Shown one piece after another: positions 31,955 through 34,304 of a stretch of 34,304 nt of DNA. The stretch spans positions 9,760 to 44,063 of the forward strand of contig DIRJ01000017.1 in the NCBI GenBank assembly GCA_002427505.1. The letters run 5' to 3'. The stretch comes from Mageeibacillus sp. UBA5439 (GTDB taxonomy: Bacteria > Bacillota > Clostridia > Saccharofermentanales > DTU023). The translations under genes and the position numbers were made by a program. The notes under the pieces were generated by a model, which saw only the letters and a program-made list of their open reading frames with translations, ran no database searches and was not told the origin of the DNA. The first letter of the stretch is position 1; each line of letters opens with the position of its first letter.

Positions 31955-33073
31955 ATGGACCGGAAAAATTATGATCTGGCGGTAAAACTACGTCATGAAC
32001 TGCATGAACACCCTGAACTGGCGAATCAGGAAGTATGGACCAAAGCGCATCTGATTGAATTTCTGCAGGAGCACAGCAGCCTGAAGATCGTTGACAGAGG
32101 CCGCTGGTTTTATGCCGTTTATACTGCGGGAGCGGACAGGAAAAACATTGCTTTCCGTGCGGATATTGATGCGCTGCCTCAGCCGGAGTATCTTGATATC
32201 CCGTATGCATCCAGAAATCCCGGTGTGTCCCATAAGTGCGGGCATGAAGGACATGCGGCCAGTCTGGCCGGTTTTGCGCTCGAAGTCGACCAGCACGGCG
32301 CAGACCACAATGTTTATTTCCTCTTTCAGCATGCCGAAGAAACCGGCGATGGTGCCGCCGAGGCTGCAGTTTTTATCGAAGAAAATAAGATTGATGAAAT
32401 TTTCGGTTACCACAATATGAACGATGTGGCTTTTAAAGCCATCGGCGTCAGGGAGGGTATCATTTTCTCGCCGTCAAGCGGTCTGGTAATTCATATGGAA
32501 GGAACACCCTCGCATGCCAGTATGCCGGAAACAGGCAGAAATCCTGCTTTTGCCATCGCCCAGCTGGTCAACTCTCTGTCGGGTCTCACTGCTGCGGACC
32601 AATATACGAGCCGGGTACTCTGCTCTGTTATCCAGATAGCAGTCGGTAAGAGGGCTTTTGGTTCGAATGCCAGTGCCGGCGATCTCCTGCTGACAGTGCG
32701 CGCTACTTACGAAGCTGATCTTGAATCTCTGATGCATAAAATCGAAGAGCTGGCCCGGCAGCTGGCTGCCAGAGACGGCTTAAAGCTGAGTTTTGAGTAT
32801 GTTGATGCTTTTCCGGAAACCCGCAATCACCCGGAGAGTAATGCTAAGATCAGGCAGGCAGCTGAAAATCTGTCCCTTGACCTGGTAGAGCTGGAGGATC
32901 CGATCAGGAGTTCAGACGATTACGGCTACTATACAAAACTGACAGCAGGTGCTTATTTCCTCATCGGCAATGGCAGGGATTATCCGGCAGTACATACCAA
33001 AGAATATGACTTTCGGGATGAACTGATTGCAGTAGCCTCTGATATGTTCCGGGAACTGCTGCGGCTGGAGTAA
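31955..33073 (+). CDS. M20-family amidohydrolase/peptidase
   Basis: This is a 372-aa cytosolic metallo-hydrolase of the M20D group (N-acyl amino acid or indole-acetyl-conjugate amidohydrolases). LRHELHEHPEL is at the N-terminus and FRADIDALP follows. The metal site is CGHEGHAAS, where the usual CGHDGH has Glu for Asp. FQHAEETGDGA carries the catalytic Glu pair. The lid domain is seen from GTPSHASMPETGRNP, and the final metal ligand is His in PAVHTKEYDF. The start is ATG 31955, with GGAGGGGG 8 bases upstream; the longer open frame from 31610 is antisense to the DUF2752 gene and is not credible. The substrate is not readable. Confidence 0.88.
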   Translation: MDRKNYDLAVKLRHELHEHPELANQEVWTKAHLIEFLQEHSSLKIVDRGRWFYAVYTAGADRKNIAFRADIDALPQPEYLDIPYASRNPGVSHKCGHEGHAASLAGFALEVDQHGADHNVYFLFQHAEETGDGAAEAAVFIEENKIDEIFGYHNMNDVAFKAIGVREGIIFSPSSGLVIHMEGTPSHASMPETGRNPAFAIAQLVNSLSGLTAADQYTSRVLCSVIQIAVGKRAFGSNASAGDLLLTVRATYEADLESLMHKIEELARQLAARDGLKLSFEYVDAFPETRNHPESNAKIRQAAENLSLDLVELEDPIRSSDDYGYYTKLTAGAYFLIGNGRDYPAVHTKEYDFRDELIAVASDMFRELLRLE

Positions 33074-33098
33074 GATCTCTGACAATTTTACAAAAGAA

Positions 33099-33149
33099 AG
33101 GGCGCCGGTCCGTCTCCTCCGGTAAAAGAAGAAGTTGCACCGACGCCCT
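33099..33149. terminator. Hairpin between convergent genes
   Basis: AGGGCGCCGGT (33099-33109) pairs with ACCGACGCCCT (33139-33149) with one mismatch and a 29-base loop. Read on the minus strand it is followed by TTCTTTTG, so it can terminate the molybdoenzyme transcript. The amidohydrolase transcript meets only a short T-tract. Confidence 0.5.
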
Positions 33150-33209
33150 GTTTACATAGGTGATTATACTGGTTTTCTCAGGACAGCTCAAGCCTAAGTT
33201 TTTAAGTTC

Positions 33210-34304
33210 CTATTTGATCAGCTGATCCAGCCTCGCAAAACGGCGGACTTCATCTGCCAGATCAGCGTCCTGCCACTCGACTTTTTCAATTCTGACTGCG
33301 CTGACTTTATACTCGCCGGTCAGGGTTATCGGATCGTAGGCGGCCTGTGTCAGCTCGTTGACAGGTGTTTCCCGATAATGGAAAGTCATAAACATCATAC
33401 CGGGTTTTACCTTGTCAGTGATTTCAATACGGGTGACTACACTGCCGCGGCGGCTGCTGACGCGGATCAGATCGCCCGCAGCCAGACCGTGTTTTTCCGC
33501 TTCCTGCGGGTTAATTTCCGCTTCCTCGTAAGGATTGATCGAATCCAGCAATCTGGAATAGCGTGTTGTCACATTGTAGTGACCGAGCTTGCGGCCGGTG
33601 CTGAGCAGGATCGGATATTCTTCATTGGTGAGTTCGGCCGGTCCCTCATATTCGACAGGAATCATGCGGGCTTTGCCGCCGGGGAAGACACCCTTGTGCA
33701 GGTACTTGGTACCGGGGTGGCTTTCGGTGGGACAAGGCCACTGCAAGCCGTTCTCTTGCTCCAGACGCTGGTAGGTCATGCCGCGATAAGACGGTGTGGT
33801 GGCGCGGATCTCTTCAAAAATTTCTTCTGCATCCCTGAAGTCAAATCCGGGCGCGCCCATTTTCTGGGCCAGCTGGCAGATGATTTGCCAGTCCAGCCTG
33901 GCTTCACCCGGCGGATTAACAGCCTGGCGGACTCTTTGTACACGCCGCTCTGAAGCTGTGAAAGTGCCGTCTTTTTCCGCATAACAGCTGGCAGGTAAAA
34001 CTACATCAGCGTATTTCGCCGTTTCCGACATGAAAATCTCCTGCACGACCAGGAAATCCAGGGAGGACATGGCTTTCTTGACATGATTGGCATCCGGATC
34101 CGAGAGGACAGGATCCTCACCCATAACATAGATGGCGTGCAGCTTGCCTTCAACAGCGGCGTCCATCATTTCAGGGATGCGCAAACCCTCTTTAGGGTTC
34201 ATGGCGGTGCCGTAGAAATCGGAGAAGAATTTAATGGCTCTCTCGTTTTCCACTCTCTGATAGCCGGGATAAGTATTAGGCAAGGCTCCCATGTCGCAGG
34301 CTCC
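33210..34304 (-). CDS. Formate-dehydrogenase-like molybdopterin oxidoreductase, alpha subunit (C-terminal part)
   Basis: This is a partial gene; the frame is open through the window edge (GACD before MGALPNTYPGYQ). The visible 364 residues are the C-terminal half of a molybdopterin oxidoreductase of the FdhA/FdhF type. They include AIYVMGEDPVLSDPDANHV, EIFMSETAKYADVVLPA, and KDGTFTASERRVQRVRQAV near the cofactor. The molydopterin dinucleotide-binding domain follows (PILLSTGRKLGHYNVTTRYS, then GDLIRVSSRRG). MFMTFHYRETPVNELT is typical of formate dehydrogenases. The residue that would be Sec or Cys at the active site lies upstream, outside the window. It supports an anaerobic lifestyle. Confidence 0.88.
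   Translation of the reverse strand, partial: GACDMGALPNTYPGYQRVENERAIKFFSDFYGTAMNPKEGLRIPEMMDAAVEGKLHAIYVMGEDPVLSDPDANHVKKAMSSLDFLVVQEIFMSETAKYADVVLPASCYAEKDGTFTASERRVQRVRQAVNPPGEARLDWQIICQLAQKMGAPGFDFRDAEEIFEEIRATTPSYRGMTYQRLEQENGLQWPCPTESHPGTKYLHKGVFPGGKARMIPVEYEGPAELTNEEYPILLSTGRKLGHYNVTTRYSRLLDSINPYEEAEINPQEAEKHGLAAGDLIRVSSRRGSVVTRIEITDKVKPGMMFMTFHYRETPVNELTQAAYDPITLTGEYKVSAVRIEKVEWQDADLADEVRRFARLDQLIK

Noticed and set aside
33378..33953. 191-codon open frame on the plus strand
   Set aside because: It is antisense to the formate-dehydrogenase-like gene, and its composition mirrors that gene.

Overview
The window looks like chromosomal DNA from an anaerobic, low-to-moderate GC member of the Bacillota (Clostridia-like). 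The reasons are strong GGAGG-type Shine-Dalgarno sites, a LytS/YesM plus YesN/AraC two-component pair, a BMP-family nucleoside ABC transporter, AddB rather than RecB/C, a GPH sugar symporter and a formate-dehydrogenase-type molybdoenzyme. No rRNA, tRNA or CRISPR array was seen. By eye, about 4.8-12.2 kb is AT-rich and about 16.8-34.3 kb is clearly more GC-rich, so the window is a mosaic.

Layout. 0-4.7 kb: scattered single genes (small coiled-coil protein, metallo-beta-lactamase-fold hydrolase, DUF4143-type AAA ATPase, NAD-dependent epimerase) separated by spacers that carry a short palindromic repeat (GGTGCC-A-GGCACC type). 4.8-12.2 kb: a complete nucleoside-type ABC transporter (lipoprotein, double ATPase, two permeases) transcribed leftwards. 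It is divergent from a sensor kinase/response regulator pair, with a perfect 9-bp inverted repeat between them and a terminator-like hairpin between the lipoprotein and ATPase genes. 12.2-14.0 kb: a graveyard of mobile DNA, with a truncated IS3-type orfA, a frameshifted lipoprotein gene, and wrecks of a DDE transposase and its ExeA-like ATPase partner. 14.1-16.7 kb: a second DUF4143 ATPase and a small leftward cluster of two GNAT genes (one truncated at a palindromic repeat), a degenerate zinc ribbon and a hypothetical protein.

16.8-20.2 kb: a nucleoside hydrolase, which would fit with the nucleoside transporter, then a ROK sugar kinase translationally coupled to an MFS exporter on the other strand. 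20.3-30.7 kb: four tightly spaced rightward genes in an odd mixture: addB (nuclease/helicase subunit B without addA beside it), a GPH sugar symporter, a GH13 alpha-glucosidase with an unusual N-terminal extension, and a full-length PglX-type adenine methyltransferase with no other BREX gene in view. 30.8-34.3 kb: DUF4234 and DUF2752 membrane proteins, an M20 amidohydrolase and the C-terminal part of a formate-dehydrogenase-like molybdopterin subunit that runs off the end.

The observations most worth following are (1) the addB-symporter-glucosidase-pglX gene string and its solo PglX; (2) the exact-period tandem repeats (23 bp x5 and 33 bp x3) directly upstream of both DUF4143 ATPases; and (3) the dispersed palindromic element, found at the break point of a GNAT pseudogene and, in a variant form, in frame inside pglX. 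All functional calls come from motif reading by eye; no database search was run.
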